A DNA stretch of 64,000 nt, from NCBI GenBank assembly GCA_037954235.1, contig JBBMOA010000013.1:20148501-20212500 (forward strand), read 5' to 3'. The DNA is from Aulostomus chinensis (taxonomy: Eukaryota; Chordata; Actinopteri; Syngnathiformes; Aulostomidae). How positions within the stretch are numbered: the stretch's first letter is position 1; each line of letters begins with the position of its first letter. A program made the translations under genes and the position numbers. Of this stretch, positions 12,945 through 31,899 are shown in pieces. The notes beneath the pieces are model-generated. The model worked only from the letters and a program-made list of their open reading frames with translations. It was not told the DNA's origin and made no database searches.

Positions 12945-16501
<3,557 letters not shown>

Positions 16502-16548
<47 letters not shown>
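16502..16548. repeat. (TG)n microsatellite
   Basis: About 23 TG units, uninterrupted. Confidence 0.98.
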
Positions 16549-16551
<3 letters not shown>

Positions 16552-18394
16552 TGTTTGTGCCACAGAGGAAAAGAGCACTGAGGGCAGCTGTACCTGCGCT
16601 GCCTTGTGGTTGTCTCTTGACAGTGCCCTTCACATCACAGCATGGGCCTGGACATTGGATCTGACAGAAGTGACCTCCATGCCACATCACCCTCACAAAA
16701 CACACAAACACATGCCCACACACAAACAAAGGTGCACCCGACCCAGACAGGCAGATCTGCACACATACACACCTGGTGACTCCCTGGCATCTATGATGTC
16801 ACAACGATTACAAAAAGATCTACACATATATGATACGACATATGCATAACAATAAAAAGGGACACATTCATGCAATGAACATCCACAAACTGCACACCCC
16901 ACGAGCCCCTCTGGGCTGCTTAGCCACTCAGCCCCCCTGTCAGACAGCTATCAATAGGGATTCCAGCAGAGCCGCTGCTCGACGGCATGGGTAAACAAAG
17001 ACGGGAGGAAAAAAAAAAGCTTAAATCAAAGGCAGAGTGGGGACCCTGTTATTCTCCCTGAGCAGGAAATCATTTGCTAGCAATTTGCGACTCATTTTGA
17101 AACATTTTGTGTGGGGGTACTTTTGACACATGCAGAAATGGCGACGTGGGATGAAGGGAGTTGGATTTGGTGGTAAACTTTGACTTATATATTTAAAATG
17201 TCAAGCCATTTGTTCCTCACAATACTGCTATTTCCAGAGAATTGTTGGCTAATCAGAAATTATTGTTGCATGTGTCAAACAGAAAGCAGTAATTGATGGG
17301 ATTCAGTGAAGCACAATCCACTGTGATTGATAGGGAGCGGAGGAAGTAGTGAGACTTGCATTTTCTCCCTCTGTAAATAATAAACAATACAAAAGGTTTC
17401 TTGCAATATGTGGAAGGAAGGGGCTGCAACTATTTCAACTGGCATAATTTTCCTCAACTCTTCAATCAATACTATACTAACATACCCACCTTTTTCAACT
17501 GATTAGCCCTATCTTAATCCCCATAAACACAATGACATTACAAGCAAATCCATTTCCCCAGTTGTCTTCCCATCAGACGTATTTACCTGGCCTTCCATAG
17601 GACTAATTGAAATTAAGTTATGTGACCTTTGGGGTGTCTGTGGAGGCACTGCTTGTTCCACCAGCCCTTTACCATATTTCATTTGCAAGAACCTCATAAA
17701 TCAGCTGGCTGAACCAGGTCGTAATGATGGTCTCGACCTTTCTCGTGACATTTCCAAATGGCCACATCCTCTACCTAGGACCACGGCACCATGAAAGGCA
17801 ACCAACCATGGTATATGAAGATGACACTGAGTCCCCTGCAACAAGCCAGGGGAGCAGATATACTGGCATTGGAAAATGGCTCTAGGAATTGGCATCGATT
17901 GTTGAACACGCTTTTCTGTGCGCACAGCTTTGTAAAAGATAGTTGAAAACATTCAAAAATGATGCAACAGATGTTTTTGATTTTAAGAAAAGCACGTTAA
18001 ACAAATGTACCATACATAGTAGTTCAGTGTAAAGAAATGCTTTAGATTATGAGAATGTTGATTGAAAGAAAAAGAAATCCTTATCATTCAGGCCAGTTGG
18101 GTTTACTCGTTCCTCACTAAGGCTCCCTTTGAAGAAGATCCTCATTGCCGGGTATCTATGCAAATTTACAAAAGCATAAAGTTGGCCAGGTTCCATTCTG
18201 TGATGCTGAGCATGTTCTATGTATAGTTCAGTGCAGCATCTTTCTATGTGTGTGTGTTTGTGTGTAGTGCAGGGAGAGAAGTAAAGGTCCACTTGTGACA
18301 AGCCTAGTGGGAATAGGAACATCTGGTGGGCCGGCTGCTCCTCTGGTTAACATGCTCCTCCTCAGTGGCCCCAAACCACACACATTCTGGTAAT

Positions 18395-18396
18395 GC

Positions 18397-18441
<45 letters not shown>

Positions 18442-18449
18442 AGCGTGTG

Positions 18450-18486
<37 letters not shown>

Positions 18487-18548
18487 GTACATGCAGATCC
18501 ATACAAATGTCTATGGACACAAACACAATCAGGTACACGTGTAAAGAC

Positions 18549-18592
<44 letters not shown>
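18395..18592. repeat. (GT)n and (CA)n clusters in inverted orientation
   Basis: A GT tract (18395-18437) is followed after 13 bases by a CA tract (18451-18485), and a second CA tract lies at 18553-18592. GT and CA arrays on one strand are complementary, so this region can fold into a long hairpin. Confidence 0.95.
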
Positions 18593-18595
<3 letters not shown>

Positions 18596-19326
18596 TATAT
18601 CTTTCCATGTTATTCTGGCTGTATCTTGACCTCAGATGCACACCCTGTACATACCATGATATTTCACATCAGATGATTCTAAAGACTGCCTGTTTCAAAC
18701 TTGCATCAGATGCTCTTCAGAGTGAGTTAAGGTTGTCATCTTGCTGATGGAGTGTTCTGTTAAAGGTGAGCTGCACTCTCTGCTCTAAAACTCCTGTTCT
18801 TGATGAAACCTTTCAATGGATTTTTGCTGGCTCACTCACATAACTACCCTGTAATCTTCTAAATAGAAGCTGCACCTTTCTTTCATCATTCTTGTTGGGA
18901 AAATTACATCCTAAACCATGTATTTAAAGACACCAGTGTCCTCATATTCTTCCATGCTGCATCAAATAGATGAGTATTTTCATTGATGACAGGATCACTA
19001 TTGCTACTTAAAAGAAAGAAACTTGCTTGAAATATTTCTCACTGTCTCCACGATTAGTATTTGGAGCCCTATAGGTGAGATTTAAGACTAATAACTCAGT
19101 TGCTCCCTTTCCCATGAACAAACACATGATAAAGTGGAATTTTCTCTCCACAAACCCACAGCCTGAATATATCCTTATTAACTGTGGCACTAAATCTGAC
19201 CACCACCCCAGAGGTAACTTGATTAATCTATAACTAAAAATGGCCTCATTTATTTGGCTGTTCATGCCACCATGAGCATATTTAGTCATTCCAGCAAGAG
19301 TAAAAAAAAAACAAAAAAACATGGGA

Positions 19327-19384
19327 ACACACACACACACACACACGCACACACACACATACACACACACACGCACACACACAC
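19327..19384. repeat. Imperfect (CA)n microsatellite
   Basis: CA dinucleotides with CG and TA interruptions, preceded by an A-rich stretch. Confidence 0.95.
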
Positions 19385-22300
19385 CCTAATTCCCTGCCCC
19401 TATGCTAGCTGAAGTCATGTCTCCAAAGAGAACGAGTGAATGACCCTGCCAGCCTGAGGAACGCTCCGCTGGTCTCCTGCCAGGGCCTCAGCACCCTTCC
19501 TTCACCAATCTATGTAATGGTCGTGCTAATGATGGTAAAGCAGCCAGTACCTCAGAGAGCAGTAATTTAGACACTGCTAACGTTATCATCTGTGGAGTTG
19601 TTCCAAGGTGATACTATGCTCCGGATATCATCCACTCCAGCACCCAGTGGGGTCTTTTTGGCAATATGACAAACGTAGATAATTAGACAAAGATCATGAG
19701 CGCACAGACATACACTAAACCATATGGGGGGGGGGGGGAGAGTTTCAGTCTGGACAGAAAATATCACTTCAGACTTATTTAAAGTATTTATTTTCCAAGC
19801 TGTAGGTTTTCTTAGAGTGCATTGATTTTCCCATTCAGAAAATTTCAAAAATAATACAAAAGATGAATGGAACATAAATAAAAGCAAGAAAAGAAAAAAA
19901 AAACAAGGGGGTGGGTTGCATGCATCAAGGAACAAGAAACAGCCAACAGGCTTTAATCAGACAACAGGCTTACTGGCAAACGTGGATGACTCGAAGTAAA
20001 CTCTTAAAAAGAGGAAATATCTTTACACCCAGTGCTTACATATTGTAAGCATGTGTGAGACAACAAAACCTATTGGGTATGTACTGATTTTTCTCAGTAT
20101 TGAATAATACAAGTAACATGTAAGTAGCTTGAGTGCTAGCCTCCATAAGTTGACCATCACACGCACCCTAGACCCAAATGAATGACTCTCACTACTCTCA
20201 CACCATCAATCATATTAGCCTGTCAGTAGAAGGTTGTCTGTGTAGAACTGTACTGCAACAAACAGAAGACACAGCACAGCCTGATCCACTCGTATCAAAT
20301 GAGGACACATGGAAAGTGATCGACAATAGAGAAAGGGCAGAGGTCTGGAGCCAGACATCAGCGTCTGAATCATCCAGCTTCTCAAACTTTTCTGGATATC
20401 TCAAGTATGCTGTTGTCTTTGCCATCGGCCAAATATAAATTTTCAATGCAAGTTTTTATGTAAGCATCGTCACTAACTCCTCCTACCAGAGAGAAGAAAC
20501 ACAGTTTTACTGTCTGGAATGGCAGGAAATAACACTTTTGGAAATGAAAGCCCTGATTGGATGTCATTCATAATGTGGCCGTCCCTTGGAAACAATGCCA
20601 GCCTGTATCTATAAGCCTTTACTACAGTGGCTAAATCCCACGGATGACAAATTTTAGGTATAAATAACTTATATGCTTTTCATGCTACGACAGGTCATGG
20701 GATATACATGTTTTCATGCATGTTTTAATGAACAGATTTTTTTTTTTTTTAGAAATTGTCCAACACTGGATAGGGAATGCTATCATTGATGACATTAAAA
20801 TAACAATGTCACTGCTTAGTTTGATGACATCATCAGTCTGTATTGGTGTCGGATAGGTTAGGCCTCTGATATTTACATTTTGAATCTTATCCTCCAGTTA
20901 ATCAAACACAACCTTCTCTTTTCCGTGCTTTGATAAGTGGTGATGGAGTAACATGAGTGACAATAATGAGGAGTCCTCATCCAGGAATATAATCACACTG
21001 GTAAAGGACACTGCAATTATCCTCTCTTATTTTCATATCTCGCCACATTGTATTGCTTATTTAACAGGGCAATATATATTCTCAATTCAAATCAGCTACT
21101 TTCCAGAGCCAGCATGAACATCTTTATAAATTAAAAACAGAACCATGGATGCGATGGAGTGAGCAACTAAGACACGTGTCTGGTTAACCCAAGTTGTACA
21201 AGTAGCTGCAGCTAATTTGATTGGGATACATTTTGACAGAAAATCAACTTTTAATGAAGAGCCGTGTGGTGGGAGAAATTAGGCATTACCCTACAGAGCT
21301 GACATAAAATGTTTATAAATGACAATGATGTTGGCATAGACTGCTGTGGAAGGGGGAGAGCTCGGGGAATAGCCTGGCGTTTAGACTGTCAGGGAACAGG
21401 GCACAGACTTTGACCTCAGTCAGTGAGGTAGAGAGATAGAGAGACAAAAGGGAGAGAGAAACAGAGAGCGACAGAGGGAGAAGATGGAGGAGGAGGAGCA
21501 TGAGGAGGAATGCGGAAGATTGCAGTTACAGTATGATGTGCACGAGAGAGGCAGACAGTGAACGACAGGGTGAGAGAATTCAAAAGGCACGGCGTCTGTT
21601 GGCTGGCAGGATGGACGGAGGGAGAGAGGGAAGCATGCGACAGCAGAGCGTGACAAGTGTGGCAGAACAAACCGGTGGTGACTCATGGGCTCCTTCATTC
21701 ACTACTGTGATCAGATCCAGCAGGACAGCCCACCATATGGGATGGCACAACTTATTCATCCAATCACTAGGACTACATACACGACCAGAGGAGGAGAGGG
21801 ATGGTGTGCGTGTGTGTGTGTGTGCGCGCGTGTGTGGGTTGCCTGTAGGTTTCTGGAATGTGAGAGTAAATGAACAAGGAAGTGAGGGGCAAAAAGGGTA
21901 TAACAAGGAACAGAATTAAGCAACTGGAAGCACAACGTTTTCATACAAATTAAAAAAAAAATAACCTGCACAAAAACAGTGAATAAGGCAGTGCCTTTTG
22001 AATCATGCATCACAACACTGTTGGTTTTGAATTATGAAAATTGATCAATTAATTAAACATATGTAAGTGTAGCCCTGTGACAATCCTGTTAACAGTTAAT
22101 TATATTCCATTTACTTCAAGCTCTTGTCTTACAAACCAAACTAACCCAGACTTTCTGTTATAAAATAACTAGAACACAATTAAAAATGGAATCCTCAGAT
22201 CTAATTTTGGCTCTTAGCTGTTCACTCCCTAAGCTCTAATACTATTTTTCTAGGGGGGAAAAAAAAAAGCCCTAAACTCTGACGCTGTCATCCAGATGAC

Positions 22301-25300
22301 ATATTGAATAGAGTAGGAGACATTAATACAAATTAATAAATAAAAGCTTTTAACATTTAATATTGTGATAATCACTCCTGTCTTTTCCGCGCCTCTGCTA
22401 AATTCAGATTAATGCTAAGCTGTGTGAGGTGAAGGGCCTGGCAAATTGAGCCCCTACACACCGTGCACAGGAATAGAAACATACATAATCTAACCAAACC
22501 CAGATATTTTTGTGAGAAAAAGAATGTTTTGTCCCGGTTGGTAAGAAGCTTCATAAACCCTTTTATAAAAACACCTAAACTAACACTGCACTTCGCAGAA
22601 AGCAGAACCAATTTGCTTAACTTCACAATATGCAGGGACCTTCTGATAAAAGGGCTGGTCCTCTGCTGTAGCTGGCAAAGATATTGTTATCCACTTTGTT
22701 CCTCAGCCACCTTGCCAGCTTACTCAATTTTTGCAAGACAGATAGCGATCGCGGTGGGGTAATTTAGGGATTAGATTAGAGGTGTATTGTAATCACAGGC
22801 TTTTGGGGGAGCAAGATAGTATATAGGAAGGCGGGCTGTTCAAGATCTTCCTATTGTCTTTTATCTTAAACAAAGGTTCTCAGACACAAAAATTACAAAT
22901 TTGGTTTTTCATAGTAACAGCAAGCGTGTGTCTTTTCTGAGCTGGTGAAAATTATGTAAAAGAGCGACATGAAAACAGAGAGAAGACAATGTGAGGAATG
23001 CGTGAAAGCAGGAAGACAGATTAAAAAAAACAACAAAATAAACAAACAAAAAACAACCAGCTTCGTCTTTTAGATTTGGCTGATATTGTGATTACAAGCA
23101 CCTGGGTAACATTCCTAAAGCCCAGGAGAAACTCCTCTCCAACATCATTTGGAGTAAAACGCCAACATATGAACATGTATCACTCACTCAGGCTATAACT
23201 GAACTATGTTATATAAGTACCACACTGAATTTGGGGTTATTCTCTGTAAAATGTTTAAAAATAAGGACATTATATGTACATGTAAGGAATTCTGTCAGAG
23301 AGTCAGAGGGTAGCATTAGCTAAGGTACAGGACCACATTACACATCCCACGAGGTTAGTTACAGTGTTATCTCATTTCCAGTGAGTCTTATTCACCGCCA
23401 ATCCTTCTGCCTTCCTGTTCCCTCTGCCCTCTGCCACAGGCTCTTCTCTATTCTTAGATCCTCCACTCCAAGTGATCTACTTTTCACTTTGTAGTCCCTG
23501 TATCACAGGCAATTCAGGGGCAATCCAGTTTGGCAGGTACAACACTGTACTACAAAGAGGACACAAGTATTGGACACTTAATATGATAAGATGTTGTACT
23601 GTGTCATTGTTTACATTCAGATGTCTTGGAGGTGCCAATGTTTCTTGTTCAGAAAACTTTAGCATTTTTGCTTCATTGACAACTCACATAAACATGAACA
23701 TAAAAATAAAAAAATTAGTCATTTAATCAGTGGTACATGTGCTTTTTGCAAAGGATGTAAAGCAGCTAGCAGGGAAAGTTCCACAACATTGGCTAACATT
23801 AGCTAATTTTCCTATAAGGTTGGCTGTCACGAGACAAAATGTTTTCACTGGAGCATTTTAAGAATGTTTAGGGACCTTTTTGAATATTTAATCTGTGGTT
23901 GGTTTCCTCAAGTGCCATTTAGAGAATGTTATCCCCCGAAAAACATTACCAAAGCATTGCAGATGCACATTCTTGGGAACGTTCTCTCAACGTAACTGTT
24001 CTAGTTTGGAAATCAAACTTTGTCTAACGTGCTGCATTGCTAAAAATAAATAAATAAATAAAATAAAATAAACTGCTCATGCAGTCATACTCAAATAGAT
24101 GCTGCGACTAGGCTTGTTAGAAGACAATGACTATGACTACACTGTGGTACTGAAGTATGAAATCAACACAAATTAAAGTTAGAGACCTTTACAGTTTCTA
24201 TATCTGACCGTAGCCTAAAGGCTCCCACTCTACACATTGTGCCTGTTGCCCTATCTGGGGCAGCAATGTTTGATGAGGTCTGACAGTAGTAAAAGACTGT
24301 CCACATTAAAAAAAAAAAAAAAAAACTCTAGATAATAGATGTTGCCATTCTAAGCCAATAATAGTGTCTATAATGAAATCAGTGGAGCAGAAAAGAGACG
24401 CTCTTTCATTTCCTTATGCAGGGCCGTGCGTTTTGTACATCCCATTATTCATCAGGTCTTGACTGCTGATAACTGTTCCATTTGCATCTGAATCAAGAAT
24501 GCCTTATAACCTCCCCTCCAAAACACCGCCTCCATGGAAATGAAGTGACCTAAAAAAGAGCAGGTACTGTACTTCGTTATTTGTAAGCAACTGTGACCTA
24601 CTCTGGGGACGGGGTACAAGGATGAAACATACACATGAAATATAATAGATCATATCAGGATTCTTGTATATGTCACACCCCTGGACTAGAAGACTATATG
24701 ATCAAACATGTCTTTACAACTTCACTCCACAAATCAAAAAGTTTTCTGCAGAATTTTCTAAATCCTCACTCGATCGTGTGGAGCCCTTTATTCCCCTGGC
24801 ATGCCCTACTTCCATGAACAAAAGACAGGGCACAAGAGTGCATGATAGAAAACAGTGAATAATTTTGCTTTTCAGAGAATGCTTGACCTACTGCAGTACA
24901 CTCTGCAGTTCAAAGGCACAAGGCTTCCCCATCTGAAACACCTGCAGCAAGTCAGGAGCATGCTGCGTGTTATTTGTGATCATTTATACAGAGAGAGTTG
25001 GCACTGGCTCGAAATAATGAAAAAAATATCCTCCATTAAATGGTGATGTGTTGAGGGATGAATTCCTCAGAGGAAAGTCTAGCTGTGTCGGACAGCCTGA
25101 TCAAAACCCCCAGTAGACAGACAGATTAATGGAGTGTGTCTTCCTATACAGTAGTGTTAAAGCAATTCCTCTCTCTACAGCACAGTGGGGCAGCATATGG
25201 AGAGATATGGGTAATGTGGTTGAATGACAGGTGGTTTTGTTCAAACTCCAAACTGGATTCAAATATAATCCAGCAATACAGTAAAACCTTAAACCTTGCA

Positions 25301-26002
25301 ATATTGCTATGAACTGAAAAAAAATAAATAAAAAAGATGGTAAAAACAGAAATATCAGAAAGACACGCTACCAAATACAATGTGCTAGATTTCATATGTG
25401 AGCGATGCCATCATGAGCCAGACAGAAGGTTGCAGTCATTTGCATTTATTTATGTAATTATTTCTATTCAAACCTCTACCATGATCTTTCCCAATCATTG
25501 TTTGTTCCTGTACCTTACCTCATCTTAACTACAGCATCGTTACAATTATTTCAGAATACTGCATTTTTCCACTGAGAAGCAAAGGAATGTATAGTGGCAA
25601 TGGTTAACTGCTGGAGTTAGTTTGGATGAGGCACAAAAACAATGTGCAAAACTTTTCATTTGATGTCGCACGGCTGTTTCAAAAGAACACACACGAACAC
25701 ACAGGCACACACATATACGGACTCAGACATTCACATTTTAACAACACAAACACATTTCCAAATGCCAAAGGGCAAACAGGGAGAATGGGTGAGGGGGTTG
25801 GGGGGGCTTTGTGCACTCTTGAGTTTAGGTCTCGGCCATAAAATAAGCTGGTGCTGCAGAGGTGAGCCACACTGACAGTGATGCATGGGACAAACACAAT
25901 CCATCGCTGTTATGAATTGGTTGGCTCTGGTGTGGACAATGTTCACAAATACACACAAATGCTCAGAAACACACAAGTGACTCACAGTGGAGTATGTTTA
26001 AA
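19385..26002. other. Intron sequence, no gene seen
   Basis: Contains a G run near 19728-19738, a GT/GC-rich patch at 21804-21837, an AAAT run near 24046-24069 and an A run near 24307-24325. The 23830-24010 stretch has GAACGTT-like words that may come from an old repeat, but I cannot name it. No exon is supported. Confidence 0.45.
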
Positions 26003-26047
26003 CAGACACGCACGTACACACGCATGCACGTACACGCCCGCACGCAC

Positions 26048-26080
<33 letters not shown>

Positions 26081-26083
26081 TAC
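26003..26083. repeat. Degenerate CA/CG-rich microsatellite
   Basis: ACGC, ACAC and GTAC units followed by purer CA dinucleotides. Confidence 0.93.
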
Positions 26084-29000
26084 AGCATCTCTCTGCTACA
26101 GACAAATTCAGTTTCCATCCAGGACATATGTAAGCTGATTAAAACAGCCAACAAAGACTGGAGAAATATGTCACATCCTTCAGGACCGGACACAATATTG
26201 AGTGCTGCTTTGGCAGTGAGATGCTTACCCTCTTCCTCTGCCTAAGTCCCTGCTTTTCTCTCTCTTGACCTTTCTCCATAGCCATCAAACACACATTTCT
26301 TCATTTTCTCCATCATTTTGTTTTCTTTCCCTAAACTCATCTCTTGATACCCCACATCCCAGAATTTAAAAATTCACGCATTAGTCAGACTAAGCTACGG
26401 AAAAATGCATGATTATTTTCCACATACACACTTAACCGTAAAGCTTAGTATTGGTAAAAATAGTCTAATTGGTGAAAAATATTTTCAGTGCGTTGCAGAA
26501 ATAATATGACAGCTGACAACACAACAAGGCAGAGCAGCAAGAACGGCAACAACAACAGTGGTTGTTTGTGATCCATTAACACGATGTCATCACAGAACTA
26601 CCTTTGATGGGGAATGTTGATTTGTAACAGATTCATCAATATTGAAATTGAAATGATAGCTATTTGCTATTTGATGATAAACATATCAAACAATTTAAAT
26701 ACAAAGAGAAACTAAAGTTAAAAAAAAACTCATGAAAGGACAAGTTGATGATCCACCCTGAAGATGTAAAATAATAAGCAAAAGCAACTGTGGTTGATTT
26801 CCCACCTTACACTTCTAGCTGGGGTGGAGCTGTGTCTGTCAAAAGTGTGTCAACCAGACACACGCATACTTGTGTGCTAGGGGCGTCACAATATCTGTTT
26901 AGCCACTGAAAAATAATGTCATATCACAACATAATGTGTGAGGAACACATTTGAATTATGAATGGAGGGAAGTTAATTATGGATGGACGGGAAGGGGAAA
27001 GGGGAGCAGGAGTAATACCTTCAACATTTCCCTCAACTACATGGTTGGATACATGGCTATAGACCTGATGTACCCTCCTTAACACGTAAACAAGACTGAA
27101 ACTCCATAATGAGTGAGTCGATAGGATGAAGTGCTGGCCTTTGTGTGGATGTGATCCTCTACATTACTGTTAAATAATATTCTTCAAATGAGTACATTAA
27201 AGGAATGTGCTGACTCAAGTTGGCGAGGAAAACTACGCTCTTGTTGACAGCAGCAAAAGCAGGAAAAGCAATTATGGCTACAGCTCTACCTTATAGGATG
27301 ATGATAGTCAGGACAGACAGGAAGTAAATGCATGAAAGAGCAAGAATAAGGCATTGAAGTTGCCTTCTGTCAAAAAGGGGTGGATATTACTTTCATTATT
27401 CGTAAAAATGTACTTTTCAGCAGATGAAACACAAATATTTGACAGATTTAATATTTCTTAGATGTGAAGTTATTATCTGTTTGATGCAATAAATCGTCTG
27501 CATCTTTTTTGACCAATGATTCTCCTGAACAAGAACTGCACCTGGAGCTCTGAGGAATTGTAATGGGCTGTCAACCACAAACAAAAGCAAGAGCCTCCAA
27601 AACACGGCCAAAGATTAGGTTTAATAGCAAAGACTTGGAGGTTGCAATGGGAGAAACTTGAAGAGAAGAAAAAGGATACGGGTGGAACTAACAAAGGGCG
27701 TGCCTTTGGCTGGCTGTGAAAAAACACAAGGCCAATGGGAAAGCATGAAGTTCCAGACACCCATGGAGACTTGATTTGGGGGCTTGTGACCCCTGGAGGT
27801 TTTGTAAAGTTGTGGGAGGATTAGTCAAATAGCCCCACTGCTTTTGTGTCACAATCATGATAACTCACCCTGTGCAGCATGCAGTCATTATTGAACTTCT
27901 ACTGAAAACAGCAGATTCCCCTCAGTCACCCACTAGCTAAAGGCACCATCTATTTAACAACCCCCCTCTGCCTCAGAGTGAAGTAATGAAAATAACAGAA
28001 TCATTCGCACGACAGTTAGTCACAGGAGACTGACTGTTTTTCTTGCATCCACCACACGACTGTTTGGGACTGAAATGCAATTTCATAAACAATGCTGCAC
28101 CATAAACAATGTTGTTACTCTGTTTACTCGATATCTGTCTTTCCAGCCATATCTGTCACCTCTGCTGTTCCACAGATCAAACCCTGAGTTGAGATATGTA
28201 CAACTGCAGGTTCTTTACACAGGGAGATTACAACACCTGAGTCATTGTGACAAAATATCCAAGTTCATGCTGATTCACTGACTGATTTCCAGCCAAATAC
28301 GGCTCTAAAAGTCAGAGTAACTAATGCGGACAAAGGAGAAGAGAAAGAAAGAAAGACGAAGGTTACTAAAATGTTAAAGGATAAAAAAAAAAAAAAAAAA
28401 CAGCTGTTGTCAGAGAAGTGCTGCACAAGACCCTTCTAACATGAACTGTGTGCAGTCCTCAGTGCTGAGGGCCTTGGGACATCCACATAGCCCATTCACC
28501 AAGTTCTACTGAAACATTCAAAGCGCTGCTTCCAGAGGCCCAAACTTTTGTCCCTTCACAAAAGGCCTGACCAGAGGTTCTGCCATCGATGGAAGCCCCG
28601 TTCAAAATCAGATTACTTCCAGTGAAATCCTCCTTTCTCCACCTGCCAGTTAACTATGTCAATGCCATTGTGTCTTCCCTGAAAAAGCTCTCCATTTTGG
28701 CATAATGGAGGCTGGATGTGTATTATTGCTTTTACTGCCATTTATTCCAGAAGGAGAGAGGCACAGCCCACCCCCACACTCCTTCTTCCTTTCCTTATAT
28801 TTTTTCTTTGATGAAAAATCTGGGCCACATGCCCCAGAGGAACGCAAAGTGCTTTAATTCATTCGCACCTTTTCTCTCTGGCTGCCATCTCAGAGGCCTC
28901 TCTTTATGCCCAGAAGTGATTTTTTTAGGCTGGACCATCAAAGCAATTACGGCAGCGGCCTGCTTCCCTATTATAAGCAGAAATGACTGACAACAGAGGG

Positions 29001-31899
29001 ACGGTGTGGAGGTGGGAGGGCACTTTGCTTCAATTTATTTGATCTGAAAACATTTTCCATTCATTGGCATCCATTCAAATAACACGGCATAAACAAACTG
29101 GTCCGATTACCTCCTTGAGATTTTTTTTTTTTTTTAAACTCAGAACATCTTATCTAATTTCCTACATATCCTCAATTACCTCTCTCACCTTCCAGAGCAC
29201 AGTGACTGAGGGCCACACTGAAGCGATGCACTGAGGAGAAAGCTAGAATTGTAACAGAATACTAAGGGCATGGCAGGCAGTGATGTGTAGCAATTAATGT
29301 AATGGACATGAGAGACAGCACCATCCTCACACTAATGAGAATGTCTTATGTTACAGCGCAAATGCACAGGGTCGCCAAGACTCCTATCCTTACTGGGCTG
29401 TAGGAAGATGGCTCACCACAAAAGGGGATACTCCATAAATGGATAATGCGGGCGTAGAGAGCAGAGTACGGCGCCACAGAGCTGATGTTCCATCCAAGAG
29501 TAATAATTCTGCCTTGAGTGGCACAGGGTCATTGGGATGGATGGAGACAGGATGTGAGGAATAATAAAGCATTAAACCAAACAGGACATTAAATGCTGCG
29601 TTCATGTGATGTTGGAAAGTTGGAGATAGGAAGTTGCTATTCTGACTTTGTTGGGTTCTTGGAGCTCATGTGTCAAACATGACTATTCTCCTAGAAAAGA
29701 CAAGTTGCATGTTAACTCTTTGAGCTATAGACAAGACATTTTCTTTTGGAGCAATGGAGAGTAAAGGAAAAGGATTTAGATTCTTAAAAAAAGGATACAA
29801 CGTTCATAATCTAATGCACTTCAGAGAGAAAGCAGTTAACATTAATTCCATAACACAAATTTGATGTGAACACACAATTATTCTCAATTCTGGATTTAAC
29901 AAAATAATATTCTCCATTGGCTAAACATGGACTTTTGTCCACCATGTTTTTGCAAATATTACATCAATTAAACAAGGATGATAATCCTGAGGAATGATGG
30001 GCAGATATTAATGATAACACAGGCAGAGTAAAGGTAGAAGCTGGGGTGATAAACAACAAGAGAAAATGGAGACAAGGAGCAAGAGTAAGAATAATAATAT
30101 ACAAAGAAAGGAGATGAGTGACTGGAAGAGATGAGACAGTTTGGTGTGTAGACAGCGATGAGGCTGTGTGACATATTGGCCAATCAGTTTGCCGGCTTTT
30201 TCTCTCGCAAGCTGTCATCTTGGCCATCAAGCCATCAAGACCTTGCGCCTCTCTCTCGCTCATTGACTGATTCCCCTGTTCAATTATTCAAGGTTTATAA
30301 GCAGGGCCCATCTATTTAGCTAGCTGCAGATTCAGTAAAATAATGAAAGGGTTGCCTCTTCAGCTGTATTTACTGCCATAAAACTTTTACAATTGGGAAA
30401 GGAAAAATCAATTTCTCAGACAGACGATTGCCATCGTAAACATATTAAAGGTGGTATCAAGCGTGAGGAAAGAGTCCTACCATGCTGGCGACTTTAATAA
30501 TGCAGACCGTAAATGGATTTACATGCTCTCTCACTAATCATAATGTACACTGGTTGAATATTCACAATGATGGAATGCTATATTTAGCAAGCACTGAATA
30601 CTAAGACTCACTCTGCTATGCTGTAGCTAGAATAACATTTAAACAACATATCTATGGCTTTGGTTTCACAATGACCTTGTAGGCACCTTAAAAAGCTTCC
30701 CTTCCTGAGTCAAGCGCTGACAAATCACAGCAAACCACCAGTGAGCTCATGATAACTAGTCACCCAGGAAACCCACAAATAAACAGATGAAAACACCCAC
30801 AAAAACGATCAAACATACGGTCACAAACCTAGACACATACACACTACCTCTCTCACGAGTCAGAAATCTAAAAGAACATCACAGCTCCCATCCGCCATAA
30901 TCCGCCCTGAGGCAAGAGTGACCTGAGCCACTGGAAGAAACTAATCTAGAGTAGAAGGGAAAAAAAAAAATAATAGTTGGGGTAATGCAGTGTGCAGCCT
31001 CATCCTTTACTTAGCTGGCAATGCCTTCAGGGTCGAGATGTTACAAACTCAGCAACCTCCACAGGCTTTCCACTAATACATGACCCCTATACTGTTGAGC
31101 AATTTCTCAGGCCCTCATCCTGCTCCCTTAGCTGCAAGTAATGGACAATACACAAACACACACAAACACACAATTTACCTGCATACAGTGTTTGTGCATG
31201 TAAAGAATCAACATTTGAAATTTTATAGTCCATTCAGACAACAAAATTACAATCACAATCACAATCACACACACACACACATACGTACACACCTCTAGCC
31301 TTTCCCAACTATCTGCTTAATCCTCATTCACTGGAGGCAGAGAGTCAGTGCTGTGGCAAACTGTATATTTTTAAACTTGACATAATAGTCATCTCAGGGG
31401 AGTAACTTTGTAATTTATGGAATTCATGAATACCAAGATGTTGTGTTTTCCCCTTGTTTATTTCCTCCTCCTCCTTCCCGTGCAGTGTAACTCTTTGGAT
31501 AAATTCAAATAAAACTCACTCACAGATGCAGTTGGGTAGGAACCCTGTCTCCATAAGAGCACAGATGCCAATCAGCTCCCCGCTGAAGAGGGTGCACGCT
31601 AGGTCTTCACACTACTGTGGACAGAACTGAACTCTGCTCCTCAGCTCATAATAAAGTGCAGCACCAACATAGTTTTGTAGACCAGCCACAAAGTCAGAAT
31701 CGCTAAGGATTCCAATAAAAGCCTATGGGATTTTTACATGGAGTACTGTCAGGAAAAAAAAAAAAAAAAAAAAAAGCTGTCAGACAACAATGATACTTGA
31801 ACATTTTGGTCAGTAAGATAACTTTCACAATTAACAACTTGGTTTTTTAAAGTGTAAATGAAATTGTTGGAGGTAAAAAATCAAATGTTAGGTTACAAA
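26084..31899. other. Intron sequence, no gene seen
   Basis: No supported exon. Poly-A runs occur near 28384-28400, 30959-30970 and 31756-31775, and a CAATCA/CA repeat near 31248-31281. The open frames on both strands have no recognisable domains. Confidence 0.45.
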
